Origin: Rhodovulum sp. 12E13
GTDB taxonomy: Bacteria > Pseudomonadota > Alphaproteobacteria > Rhodobacterales > Rhodobacteraceae
Assembly: GCF_003340565.1 (NCBI RefSeq)
Contig: NZ_QPLK01000018.1
Location: forward strand, 1-64,000
Length of the DNA: 64,000 nt
Direction: 5' to 3'
The translations under genes and the position numbers were made by a program. Shown here in pieces: positions 17,710 through 26,096 of the stretch. The first letter of the stretch is position 1, and each line of letters begins with the position of its first letter. The notes beneath the pieces are model-generated. The model was not told where the DNA came from. It ran no database searches and saw only the letters and a program-made list of their open reading frames with translations.

Positions 17710-18002
17710 TCAACGGGGCCCCAGATCCGGCTCGTGGATGGTGGTGCCCGGCTCGGCCATCGTCTCCAGCCCGGCCTCGGTCGCCGCGTCGTGTGCCTCG
17801 ATGCCCGCGACGCGCGCCCGCGGAGCCGCCCCGCGGATCGCGGCGGGCTGCTCGTCGGTCTGCTTTCCCGAGAGCTGCGCAGATCGATCCCGAGCGCCAG
17901 CGCGACGGGCGCGCGCACCGGGCCGTGAATGATGACCGCTGCGAACGTTTCCATGAACAGTCCGACCACGAAGAGCAGCAGGGTCGCCAGGAGCAGGAAG
18001 GG
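17710..18002 (-). pseudogene. TRAP transporter remnants (DctM segment and possible solute-binding tail)
   Basis: The minus frame at 18002-17883 reads FLLLATLLLFVVGLFMETF then AAVIIHGPV and APVALALGID. This is a conserved membrane segment of the TRAP large permease DctM, a protein normally near 430 residues. Only about 40 residues remain. Further along, in another frame down to TGA 17710-17712, GLETMAEPGTTIHEPDLGP resembles the C-terminal part of a TRAP solute-binding protein; that call is weaker. No frame is open across the region, so nothing functional remains. Confidence 0.6.
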
Positions 18003-18034
18003 CGACGCAGTCGCTCGGCTTCGACCACGGCTCG

Positions 18035-18332
18035 CTGTGCAGGGCTGTCCTTCACCCGGTCCCAGGCGTCATCGGTCGCGTCGGCGGGGAACAGGCGGAC
18101 CTCGCCCTTCATCGGGAGGGCGTTCGCGCGCACGCGCCACCCCACCAGTCCGGCGCGGCGACGAGCGCGAGGGGGCGAAATCGCCGGCATCGGCAGACCG
18201 GAAGGCGGCGGCGTCCCATGCCGCCCGCCTGTCCCCCCCGGAGTCGGTGTCGGCGTCGTGCAGCTTGCGGGTGGGCCGGGTGCCGATGACGTTGCCGTGG
18301 CCGCGGTCGAGGATCTCGAGAAGGCGTTCCAT
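18035..18332 (-). pseudogene. frameshifted STAS/SEC14 (SpoIIAA-like) gene
   Basis: The gene opens with MERLLEILDRGHGNVIG, whose ATG overlaps the stop of the MBL gene (TGATG at 18330-18334). It continues as RKLHDAD and AAWDAAAF, jumps to another frame (LALVAAPDWW), and then to a third (MKGEVRLFPADATDDAWDRV). These pieces in order match the SpoIIAA-like STAS family (about 120 residues). About 25 residues between the first two motifs are missing and at least two frameshifts are needed. It was once translationally coupled to the MBL protein. Confidence 0.65.
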
Positions 18333-19711
18333 CAGAGTTCGTGGCGTTCATGCAGGTCGGGCCGTACCGTGCGCGTGCCTGACAGGTGCCGCGCCAGCGT
18401 CTCGCGCGGGCCGTCCTCGCCGTGGACGAGAAAGGTGATCTCGGGCTTTCCCGTACGGCGGTGCCAGTCGACGAGGTCGCTCTGGCCGGCATGGGCGGAG
18501 AAGCCGTTGATCGTGTGAATGTGGGCCCGCACGGGGATCTGATCGCCGAAGAGCTTCACGCTCGTGGCGCCGTCGACGATGATCCGCGCCAGCGTCCCCT
18601 TGGCGGCGAAGCCCACGAAGATCACCGAGCAGTCGCGATGCGCGAGGTTATGGCGCAGGTGGTGGCGGACGCGGCCGCCCGTGCACATCCCCGACCCGGC
18701 CATGATGACCGCGCCCGCGCGGATGCGGTTGAGCGCCATCGACTCGGAGGCATCGCGCGTCATGTGCAGGTCGGGCAGGTGGAACGGGTCGGTTCCGCCG
18801 CGGATCATCGCGGCGATCTCGGGCTTCATCGCGTCGGGGTGCCGGCCGAAGATGCGCGTGGCCGTGATCGCCATGGGCGAGTCGAGGAAGATACTCAGCC
18901 CCTTCGGGAGCGCGCCGGACTGCACCCCCTCGCGCAGGGAAAAGAGCAGCTCCTGCGCCCGCTCGAGGGCGAAGGTGGGGATGATGACGTTGCCGCCCCG
19001 CGCGTCGGCGGCCCGGATGGCGGCGTGGAACTCGTCGACCGAACTCTTCAGGTCGCGGTGGTCGCGGTCGCCGTAGGTGCTCTCCATCACCACGACATCC
19101 GCTCCCGCCGGCGGGTGGGGCGGGTTCAGCAGCGGACGCTCGACCGGGCCGATATCGCCCGAGAACAGGATGCGGCGGGTGCGTCCGTCCTCCGTCACCT
19201 CCAGCAGGATGCTGGCCGAGCCGAGGATGTGGCCGGCGTCGTGGAAGGTCGCCCGCGCGCCGTGGCCGAGATCGACAGTCTGCCCGTAGGCGGCGGCACG
19301 CCCGAACAGCTCCATCGCGTCGAGCGCGTCGATCGTGTCGTAGAGGGGCGACCGGGCCTCGCCCTCGGCGCCGTGATGGCGGCGGCGGCGTGCCTCCTCT
19401 TCATGCAGGTGCGCGCTGTCGAGCAATATCAGGCGCGTCAGGTCGCGCGTGGCGGCGGTAGAGACGATCTCGCCCCGGAAGCCGCGCTTCACGAGCAGCG
19501 GAATGCGCCCGCAATGGTCGAGATGGGCGTGGGTGAGCAGCATGACGTCGATATGCGCGGGGTCGAAGCCGAAATCTGCTGCGTTCTCTTCGTGCAGTTC
19601 GCGCCCGCCCTGGAACATCCCGCAATCCACGAGGATGCGCCGACCACCTGCCTCGACGAGGTGGCACGAGCCAGTCACGCCCCCCGCCGCGCCGTGAAAC
19701 TCGATATGCAT
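18332..19711 (-). CDS. beta-CASP metallo-beta-lactamase-fold RNA-processing-type hydrolase
   Basis: 459 residues. The MBL motif THAHLDHCGR (60-69) binds two zincs, and GHILGS, SGDIG and ESTYGDR are further metal and fold motifs. The beta-CASP domain includes PTFALERAQELL and GSGMCTGGRVRHHL. The C-terminal RNA-specificity (RMMBL) domain has INGFSAHAGQSDL. It belongs to the CPSF73/Ysh1-like bacterial group (YSH1), probably an RNase or nuclease; the natural substrate is unknown. It heads a minus-strand unit with the decayed STAS gene. A perfect inverted repeat lies about 55 bases upstream. Confidence 0.88.
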   Translation of the reverse strand: MHIEFHGAAGGVTGSCHLVEAGGRRILVDCGMFQGGRELHEENAADFGFDPAHIDVMLLTHAHLDHCGRIPLLVKRGFRGEIVSTAATRDLTRLILLDSAHLHEEEARRRRHHGAEGEARSPLYDTIDALDAMELFGRAAAYGQTVDLGHGARATFHDAGHILGSASILLEVTEDGRTRRILFSGDIGPVERPLLNPPHPPAGADVVVMESTYGDRDHRDLKSSVDEFHAAIRAADARGGNVIIPTFALERAQELLFSLREGVQSGALPKGLSIFLDSPMAITATRIFGRHPDAMKPEIAAMIRGGTDPFHLPDLHMTRDASESMALNRIRAGAVIMAGSGMCTGGRVRHHLRHNLAHRDCSVIFVGFAAKGTLARIIVDGATSVKLFGDQIPVRAHIHTINGFSAHAGQSDLVDWHRRTGKPEITFLVHGEDGPRETLARHLSGTRTVRPDLHERHEL

Positions 19712-20262
19712 GACGCCCCTCCATCGGCGTGGCGGCGGCTGCCCGGCGCGGGCGTGCCTCCGCTCGATATCCCCCGATATCGTGTCGGAGGTCTCGGCGT
19801 AACAGAACAGGTCGCGGTCCGCGGCGTCGAGTCCTCGGCGGTCGGAACGGACAGGTCGGCGCAGGAGCTGCGCCCGCCGGCCGCCGACACGTCAGGGCGC
19901 GTGGCATGCTGCGTCTCGTTCGGCACCCGTCCGGCATCGAGGGGGATGACCTCGCTGAAGCGGACCCGGCAGACCGCCGGCAGACAGCGGCGCAGGGCCG
20001 GAACCCTCCCCGGCCGGCACGGTTTTCCGTGGATGGATCGAAGAGGGCCTGCCATGGTGATCGACAAGACATGTGCCGCCTGTTGCGCGGCCTGGAGCGG
20101 AGGCCAGGCAGCGCCGCATCGGCCCTCTGCGATGACAGCAAGGCGCGCCGGCACTGCACGGCCCTTTGCACGCCCTCGGCGAAACGGCGCGGCGTGCCGC
20201 GCACGACCCGGCGTTTCCTGCGGAAAGGGGGCCGGAGACCCGGCCGTGACAGGCGGGATCGC
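19712..20262. other. intergenic region between the MBL gene and the NmrA-like gene
   Basis: These 551 bases separate divergent genes. Apart from the inverted repeat at 19765-19782 no feature stands out. Long frames on both strands have Arg/Pro/Gly-rich translations typical of high-GC non-coding sequence, and I see no recognisable remnant. Confidence 0.5.
19765..19782. promoter_or_regulatory. inverted repeat CGATATC-N4-GATATCG
   Basis: CGATATC (19765-19771) and GATATCG (19776-19782) are perfect 7-bp arms around CCCC. They lie 54-71 bases before the MBL start (19711), a normal operator position. Such AT-rich symmetry is conspicuous in GC-rich DNA. No cognate regulator is identified. Confidence 0.4.
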
Positions 20263-21150
20263 ATGGCGCGGGTGACGGTGTTCGGCGGGACGGGCTTTCT
20301 CGGCCGCCAGGTCGTGAGGCATCTCGCGGCGGACGGACACCATGTGCGCGTCGCCGCGCGCCGGCCGCCGGAATGCGGGGGGCAGGCCGGGGTCGAGGCC
20401 GTGCGGGCCGACCTGCTCGATCCCGGCAGCGTGGCACGGACCCTCGACGGCGCCGACGGGGTCGTCAACGCCGTGAGTCTCTACGTCGAAACCCGCGCGC
20501 TCAGCTTCGAGGACGTGCATGTCGAGGGCGCGGCGCGGCTGGCGCGAGAGGCCCGGGCGCGCGGGGTGGATCGCATCGTGCAGGTCTCGGGGATCGGCGC
20601 CGATCCACATGCGCGCGACGCCTACATCCGGGCGCGCGGCCGCGGCGAGGCCGCGGTGCGCGACGCAGCGTCCGAGGCGGCGATCGCCCGGCCCTCGGTG
20701 CTGATGGGGCCGGGCGACGGCTTCCTAAGCACGATCCTTTCGCTCCTGCGCCGGACATCGCTGCATCCGCTGTTCGGCAGTGGAAGCGTTCGCCTCCAGC
20801 CCGTTCACGTCGCGGATGCGGCGCAGGGACTCGCCCGGCTCGCCACGCATCCGCACCCGCCGCTCCTCGCGGAATTCGGCGGCGCCGACCGGTGGAGCTA
20901 CCGCGCCATCGTCGAGGCGGCGGCGCGGGCGGCCGGATCGCGCGTGCATGCCGTGCCGGTTCCGTTCGCCGTCTGGCGCGCGCTGGCCGGGGTGTCCGAG
21001 CGGCTGCCGGGAGCGCCCCTGACCCGCCACCAGATCGCGCTGATGGAGAGCGACAAGGTGGTTGACCCGGGCCTTCCGGGTCTGCCGGAGCTTGGCGTCG
21101 TGCCCCGCGGCGTGACCGAGACGTTGCGGGAGATGACAGGCCGGACGTAG
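20263..21150 (+). CDS. NmrA/NDUFA9-like NAD(P)-binding atypical SDR
   Basis: 295 residues. The N-terminal Rossmann motif is FGGTGFLG (7-14), followed by the DLLDPGSVARTL and VNAVSLYVET segments seen in NDUFA9-type 'complex I-associated' and NmrA-like proteins. RIVQVSGIGADP replaces the usual catalytic Tyr region. Members bind NAD(P) and serve in ubiquinone or membrane-complex functions or as redox sensors; the reaction cannot be predicted. The start at ATG 20263 is chosen because the longer upstream frame is Arg-rich and lacks family similarity. It converges on the MFS gene only 10 bases away. Confidence 0.75.
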   Translation: MARVTVFGGTGFLGRQVVRHLAADGHHVRVAARRPPECGGQAGVEAVRADLLDPGSVARTLDGADGVVNAVSLYVETRALSFEDVHVEGAARLAREARARGVDRIVQVSGIGADPHARDAYIRARGRGEAAVRDAASEAAIARPSVLMGPGDGFLSTILSLLRRTSLHPLFGSGSVRLQPVHVADAAQGLARLATHPHPPLLAEFGGADRWSYRAIVEAAARAAGSRVHAVPVPFAVWRALAGVSERLPGAPLTRHQIALMESDKVVDPGLPGLPELGVVPRGVTETLREMTGRT

Positions 21151-21160
21151 GCGCGTTGCG

Positions 21161-22426
21161 CTACCCGTGTCTCCGCCGGTCGTCGACGGGCAGCAGCAGG
21201 AGCACGCCGGCGACGAAGAAGAGCACGACCGCCGCCATGCCGGCGCGCTGGGTCCCGAAGAGCGCCGTGAGCGCGGCGACCAGCGCGGGGCCGACGAAGG
21301 CGGTGATCTTTCCGGACGTGGCGAAGAAGCCGAACATCTGCGCCTCGAGCCCATCCGGGGTGAGCCGGGCCAGCAGCGTGCGGCTCGCGGGCTGGATCGG
21401 GCCGAGGCAGAGCCCGAGCGGAAGACCGAAAGCCCAAAGCAGCCCGGCGCCCTCGACGAACAGGAGCGGCGTTCCGAAGGCGACGACGCCGGCGAGCGCG
21501 CCCAGAATGGTACGTCGCGGCCCGATCCGGTCGTCGAGCCGGCCGCCGGCGAGCGCCCCGAGGCCGCCCGCCACGTTGAGCGCGACGCCGAAGGCCAGCA
21601 CCTCGCGCACCTCCAGGCCGAAGGTGCCCGCCGCGTAGACACCGCCGAAGGCGAAGAGGGTGCCGGTGCCGTCGGTGTAGACAAGCCGGGCCACGAGGAA
21701 CCGCAGGAGATCGCGGTGCCGCCGGATCTGCCCGAGGGTGCGACGCAGGCTGCCGAGCCCGTCGCGCAGCGCCCGACGCGGGCGGGCGCCGCTCGGCTGA
21801 CGGTCGGGCACGAGCAGGAAAAGCGGGATGGAGAAGACGATCAGCCAGCCCGCCACGACCGGACCGACCCAGCGCATCGCGGCATCGACGCCCGCGCCGC
21901 CGGTGCGGCCGCCGAGCACGGCGAGGAAGACCAGCGCGAGGCAGGCGAGCCCCCCGGCATAACCGAGCGCCCAGCCGTGTCCCGACAGGCGGCCGCGCCG
22001 GCCCGGGCCGGCAAGGCGCGGCAGCATCGCATTGTAGAACACCTTCGAAAGCTCCGAGCCGAAGCTGCCGAGCCCGACAAGCACCAGGGCAAGGGCCACG
22101 GCACCCGCGCCCGGCTGCACGAACCACAGGGCGGCCGTGGCGGCGGCGGTCAGCCCGGTCGCCGCCGCGAGCCAGGGCTTCAGCGGCCCCACCCGGTCCG
22201 CCACCGCGCCCGCGGGCGGGGCGCAGAGCGCGGCGGCGACGCCGGCGACCGCAAGCGCCGCGCCCCATTGCGTCGTGCCCGTTTCGGGGCCTTCGGCGAG
22301 CGTGCGGGTGAACCATGCGCTGAAGACGAAGGCGATGATGACCGCGGAGAAGCCGTCGGCCGCCCAGTCGTAGAGCGCCCAGCCCCAGCGCGCCGCGCGG
22401 CCCCCCGCTGTCGACGCCTGCCGCAT
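21161..22426 (-). CDS. MFS transporter (UMF1-like)
   Basis: About 421 residues with 11-12 hydrophobic segments. The opening WGWALYDWAADGFSAVIIAF is typical of the UMF1 branch of the major facilitator superfamily. The first half contains GSFGSELSKVFYNAMLPRLAG, a conserved UMF1 loop. The ATG at 22426 lies 4 bases after the stop of the AMP-ligase/acyltransferase gene, so the two are co-transcribed. This recalls the LplT-Aas pairing of lysophospholipid flippase and acyltransferase, so a lipid-related substrate is a reasonable inference but unproven. A longer start at 22477 overlapping the upstream gene is possible. Confidence 0.8.
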   Translation of the reverse strand: MRQASTAGGRAARWGWALYDWAADGFSAVIIAFVFSAWFTRTLAEGPETGTTQWGAALAVAGVAAALCAPPAGAVADRVGPLKPWLAAATGLTAAATAALWFVQPGAGAVALALVLVGLGSFGSELSKVFYNAMLPRLAGPGRRGRLSGHGWALGYAGGLACLALVFLAVLGGRTGGAGVDAAMRWVGPVVAGWLIVFSIPLFLLVPDRQPSGARPRRALRDGLGSLRRTLGQIRRHRDLLRFLVARLVYTDGTGTLFAFGGVYAAGTFGLEVREVLAFGVALNVAGGLGALAGGRLDDRIGPRRTILGALAGVVAFGTPLLFVEGAGLLWAFGLPLGLCLGPIQPASRTLLARLTPDGLEAQMFGFFATSGKITAFVGPALVAALTALFGTQRAGMAAVVLFFVAGVLLLLPVDDRRRHG

Positions 22427-22430
22427 GTCG

Positions 22431-25181
22431 TCAGGCGTCGCCACGCTTGAGCTCGGCCATCCGGCGGCCGATCGCATCGGCGATGCGTGCGCGCGGCTGC
22501 TCCCCCTCGCCGTGTTCGGCCAGGTCTTCCGCGCGCACCGGCTGGCCGAAGCGCACGGTGATCCGGCGCGGTCGAGGCAGCGCGCGGCCGATCGGCATGG
22601 CCTCGAAGGCGCCGTCGAGGATCACCGGTACCGCCGTCGCGGGGTGGGCGTCGAGCAGCAGGCCGATCCCCGGCCGCACCTTTAGCAGACGACCGTCGGG
22701 CGTCCGGCGGCCCTCGGGGAACCAGACGAGGTTCGCCCCCTCGCGCAGCTTCACCAGCGGCAGGGCGAGGCTGGAGAAGGCCGCGCGGTCGCTGCGGATC
22801 GGGAGCGCGCGGGCCAGCCGCATGGCGGCCCGGTGCACGCGGGTGCGGAAGGCAAGGTCGGCCGAGCCCGCGATCACCGTCTGCCGCAGCATGTCGAAGG
22901 GCAGCGCGGCGACGATCAGGAAACCGTCGAGAAAGCTCGCATGATTGGGAAGGATCACCACCTGCGCGTCCCGCGGCACATCCTCGAGCCCCTCGACCCG
23001 CAGACGGAAGAGCGCGCGCATCAGCCCGCGGTTGACCCAGTAGGCGCCGTGCGCCAGCGCCAGTTCTGCCGGCGACAGGGGGCGCAGCCAGCGCCGCTCG
23101 TTCTCCGAGAGGAAGCGCTCCGGCGCCTCCGTGACGTCGGAGGGGGCGGCGCCGGCCGGCCCCTCGCACCCGGCGTCCTCGGCGTCGCGCACAGCCTCCA
23201 GCAGGTCGCGCACCGTCTCCAGCCGGGCGGTCTGTTCCTCGCGCAGTTCGACCCCGGCCGCGTCGCGGATGTCGAGCGTCAGGTCGACCCAGGCCATCGA
23301 ATCGATGCCGAGATCGGTTCGCAGATCGCTGTCGGGAGAGAGCCGGACATCCCCGAAGCGCTCGGCCAGCCGCGCCCAGACAGCGCCCGCCGCCGGAGCA
23401 TCCAGGAGGGTGCGGTCGTCTGCCGACATCTGCTCGGCCGGCATCGGGCCGGTCTCGGCCTCGCCACGCCCCGCGCGCAGGGCGTCGAAGCGCTGCTCCA
23501 GCCGATCGCGCCGGATCTTGCCCATCTGCGTCCGATCGAGCGCCTCGCCGCCCACAGCGAGATCCTGCACCCGCTTGTAGCCGGGCAGGCCCCGCCCGGC
23601 CTCGCGGATCGCGGCCCGCACGGCCTCCTGCGGGTCGTCGCCCGTCTCGCGGATCGCGGCGCGGTCGGGCACGGCCACGGCCGAAAGGCGGCCCTCGCGC
23701 ATGAAGACGCCGATTTCCGCAATGGCAGGGTGGCGGGCATGCAGCGCCTCCACCTCCTCGAGCGAGACGTTCTCGCCCGCCTCGGTCACGGCAAAGAGCT
23801 TCGAGCGGCCGAGCACGTGCAGGTAGCCCTCGCCGTCGAGGTAGCCGCGGTCTTCGGTGCGGTACCAGCCGTCCTCGGTGAACGCCTCCGCCGTCTTCTC
23901 CGGCAGGCCCAGGTAGCCGCCGAAGACGTTCGGCCCCCGCGCCTCGATCCCGCCCGCGCCGTTTTCGCCCGCTCCGTCTTCGCCCGCGTCGTCGGCGATG
24001 CGCAGATCGACGCCCTTCACCGGCCGGCCGGCGCTGTCGAAATGCCGGTCGCCCGGCGGAAGGATCGTGAGCATCGGCGCGGTCTCCGTCAGCCCGTAGC
24101 CGGTGGCGACCGTCCAGCCGAGGCCGTCGAGCCGCCGGGCGAGGCCCGGGTCGAGAGCCGCGCCGCCCGAGACGAGCAGCCGCAGATCGGGCGCGATCCG
24201 GCGCCGCACGGGGCGGGCGAGCACTCGGCCGAGCGGCAGGCCGAGCCGCGCGCGCGCCCCGGTCGAGACCGCGTCGACGGCGCGCCACGCGCCGCGGGCG
24301 AGCAGCCCGCCCTCTTCGGCGCGGCGGTCGATCCCCGCCAGCATCGTCTCGAAGAGGCGCGGGACGCCGAGCATCACCGTGGCCCGCCCCTCGCGCAAAG
24401 CCGTCTGCATCTCCGGGCCTGTCAGCGCGCGCGGGAAAACGATGGCGATCCCGTAGGAGAGCGCCGTGAGCATCCCCACCACGAATGGATAGACGTGATG
24501 CAGCGGCAGCGGCAGGAGCAGCCGCTCGCCCGGCTCGACGATCCCCAGCTCGCGCAAGCGGGCGAGCTCGAACATCACGTTGGCATGTGAGAGCGGCACG
24601 CCCTTGGGCGGCCCCGTCGTGCCGGAGGTGTAGAACAGCAGCGCCGTGTCCTCGGCCGCAGCCTCGGGCAGGGGCGAAGCCGTGTCGCAAGGCTCGGCGC
24701 GTGCAGGCGGCAGGGGCCGGAGCCCCGCCCCCCCGGGCGCCAACCGCTCCACGCGCTCGCGGCTGCCCTCGTCGGTCACGATCACGCGCGGCGCGGCATC
24801 CGACAGCACATGCGCGAGCGCGTCGTCGTCGAGGCGGGCATCCACGGGCACCGGCACGGCGCCGGCCTGCACCACGCCCAGGCAGGCGCAGATCCAGGGG
24901 GCTCCGTTGCGGGCGAGGATCGCCACACGCGCGCCGCGGCCGATGTCGTCGGCCCGAAGCTCGGCGGCGAACCGATCGACCGAGGCCGCGAGGCGGGCAT
25001 AGGTCAGCGATGCGTCGCCCCCGTCCGCGAAGTCGATGACCGCCGGCGCCTCGCCGTGCTCCGCCAGCGCGCCCACGACGTCCGTCAATCGTGCCGCCGC
25101 CGCCTCGTCTTGGTCTGCCTTCGGTGCGATGGACACCCCTTCTGCCTTCGCTGCGGACCCGATCGGCCGCCCCCACGGCAT
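22431..25181 (-). CDS. AMP-ligase / acyl-carrier / PlsC acyltransferase fusion protein (Aas-like)
   Basis: 916 residues from ATG 25181, which has GGAGG 6-7 bases upstream. Domains in order: an ANL adenylation domain with YTSGTTGPPKGV (about 184-195) and a GYGLTETAPM segment; an acyl-carrier domain with LGIDSMAW, the Ser being the phosphopantetheine site; and a C-terminal PlsC domain with NHASFLDG (H-x4-D) and FPEGRRTPDG. The protein could activate a fatty acid, load it on its own ACP and transfer it to a lysophospholipid or glycerolipid. E. coli Aas has the reverse order and lacks an ACP. The MFS gene 4 bases downstream may supply the acceptor. Confidence 0.85.
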   Translation of the reverse strand: MPWGRPIGSAAKAEGVSIAPKADQDEAAAARLTDVVGALAEHGEAPAVIDFADGGDASLTYARLAASVDRFAAELRADDIGRGARVAILARNGAPWICACLGVVQAGAVPVPVDARLDDDALAHVLSDAAPRVIVTDEGSRERVERLAPGGAGLRPLPPARAEPCDTASPLPEAAAEDTALLFYTSGTTGPPKGVPLSHANVMFELARLRELGIVEPGERLLLPLPLHHVYPFVVGMLTALSYGIAIVFPRALTGPEMQTALREGRATVMLGVPRLFETMLAGIDRRAEEGGLLARGAWRAVDAVSTGARARLGLPLGRVLARPVRRRIAPDLRLLVSGGAALDPGLARRLDGLGWTVATGYGLTETAPMLTILPPGDRHFDSAGRPVKGVDLRIADDAGEDGAGENGAGGIEARGPNVFGGYLGLPEKTAEAFTEDGWYRTEDRGYLDGEGYLHVLGRSKLFAVTEAGENVSLEEVEALHARHPAIAEIGVFMREGRLSAVAVPDRAAIRETGDDPQEAVRAAIREAGRGLPGYKRVQDLAVGGEALDRTQMGKIRRDRLEQRFDALRAGRGEAETGPMPAEQMSADDRTLLDAPAAGAVWARLAERFGDVRLSPDSDLRTDLGIDSMAWVDLTLDIRDAAGVELREEQTARLETVRDLLEAVRDAEDAGCEGPAGAAPSDVTEAPERFLSENERRWLRPLSPAELALAHGAYWVNRGLMRALFRLRVEGLEDVPRDAQVVILPNHASFLDGFLIVAALPFDMLRQTVIAGSADLAFRTRVHRAAMRLARALPIRSDRAAFSSLALPLVKLREGANLVWFPEGRRTPDGRLLKVRPGIGLLLDAHPATAVPVILDGAFEAMPIGRALPRPRRITVRFGQPVRAEDLAEHGEGEQPRARIADAIGRRMAELKRGDA

Positions 25182-26096
25182 GGTGAGCCTCCATGCGGAT
25201 GGTGCCGGACAACCGCTGCCCGGGGTCAACTTGTCTCAACGGCAACCCGGACGGGCCGCGCATCGTTCCCCGGGGTTTCGCACCGCCCACCCGACCGCAA
25301 CGCGAGGCCGACGTCGATCTCGGCCGCCGCCGCGGCCGCCGGCAGGCCTTTCCAGGCCGACAAGACCGGTCGGGAACCGGGGGCCCACATGCCCTTGCCA
25401 TTCTGCAGGCGGTCAACAGGACCTTCGGCCAAGTGCTCCCGCCGCCCCGCGAGCCTATGCGCCCGCAGACCGATTGCGGCCGAAAGGTTCCTCAGGGCGC
25501 CGCGGGCCGATGTGCGCCGCGGGCCGACGGGCGGATTACCGGGCGCATCTTGCCCTTGCTCAGAGCTGTGCTGCGGCAACCTGCGTCTCAGCTCTCTAGG
25601 GCGAGCGCTTCGGCCACGTCGCCATCTTCGCACGCGACTGTGCGAGCTCGGCCCGGGATGCCAGGTCGGCCCTCCGGATGGCGAGCTCGTCACGGCGCTG
25701 GCGCGCATAGGATCCATCGCCGAGCGCGATGTCGCCGGCCGTTCCGGCAAGCGCCGCCCTGCGCTTTCGGGCGATCCGCCCCGCCTCCGCCTCGAGGCGG
25801 TCGAGCTCTGCGGCGGCCGCCTCGGCCGCCCGCTCGGCCCCTGTCGCCTCGGCTTCCGGAAAGGCGACCGGGATCGTCATTGCCATGAGGCGCGCAACGC
25901 TCGCAGACGCGGATGTCGCTCCATCCGTCGGCAGCGTGGGTAGCTCGTCCGATAACGCCCCGGCGGAGAGCGCGATCGGGCTCTTCCAGGCCGAGGTGTC
26001 AAGCGGCGTCTGCCCCGGACGGCGGTGCAGGCAGTCGAGTGGGCCATCATGCGCCGGCTCGACTGGTACATACCTCCGTTCCCGATCGCGGGCCGC
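25182..26096. other. intergenic region with little coding signal
   Basis: These 915 bases lie upstream of the Aas-like gene. They hold only the doubtful small minus-strand frame at 25596-25886. The rest gives Arg/Pro-rich shadow frames on both strands. Given the decayed genes nearby this may be old degraded sequence, but no parent gene is recognisable. Confidence 0.4.
25596..25886 (-). CDS. small Ala/Glu/Arg-rich helical protein (doubtful)
   Basis: A 96-residue frame with heptad-like Ala/Leu/Glu/Arg content (ERAAEAAAAELDRLEAEAGR), suggesting one coiled coil. There is no signal peptide, membrane segment or recognised family. No Shine-Dalgarno is evident before the ATG at 25886. It sits alone in a gene-poor stretch. 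The amino-acid make-up looks more protein-like than the surrounding shadow frames, but it could be a remnant. Confidence 0.35.
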   Translation of the reverse strand: MAMTIPVAFPEAEATGAERAAEAAAAELDRLEAEAGRIARKRRAALAGTAGDIALGDGSYARQRRDELAIRRADLASRAELAQSRAKMATWPKRSP

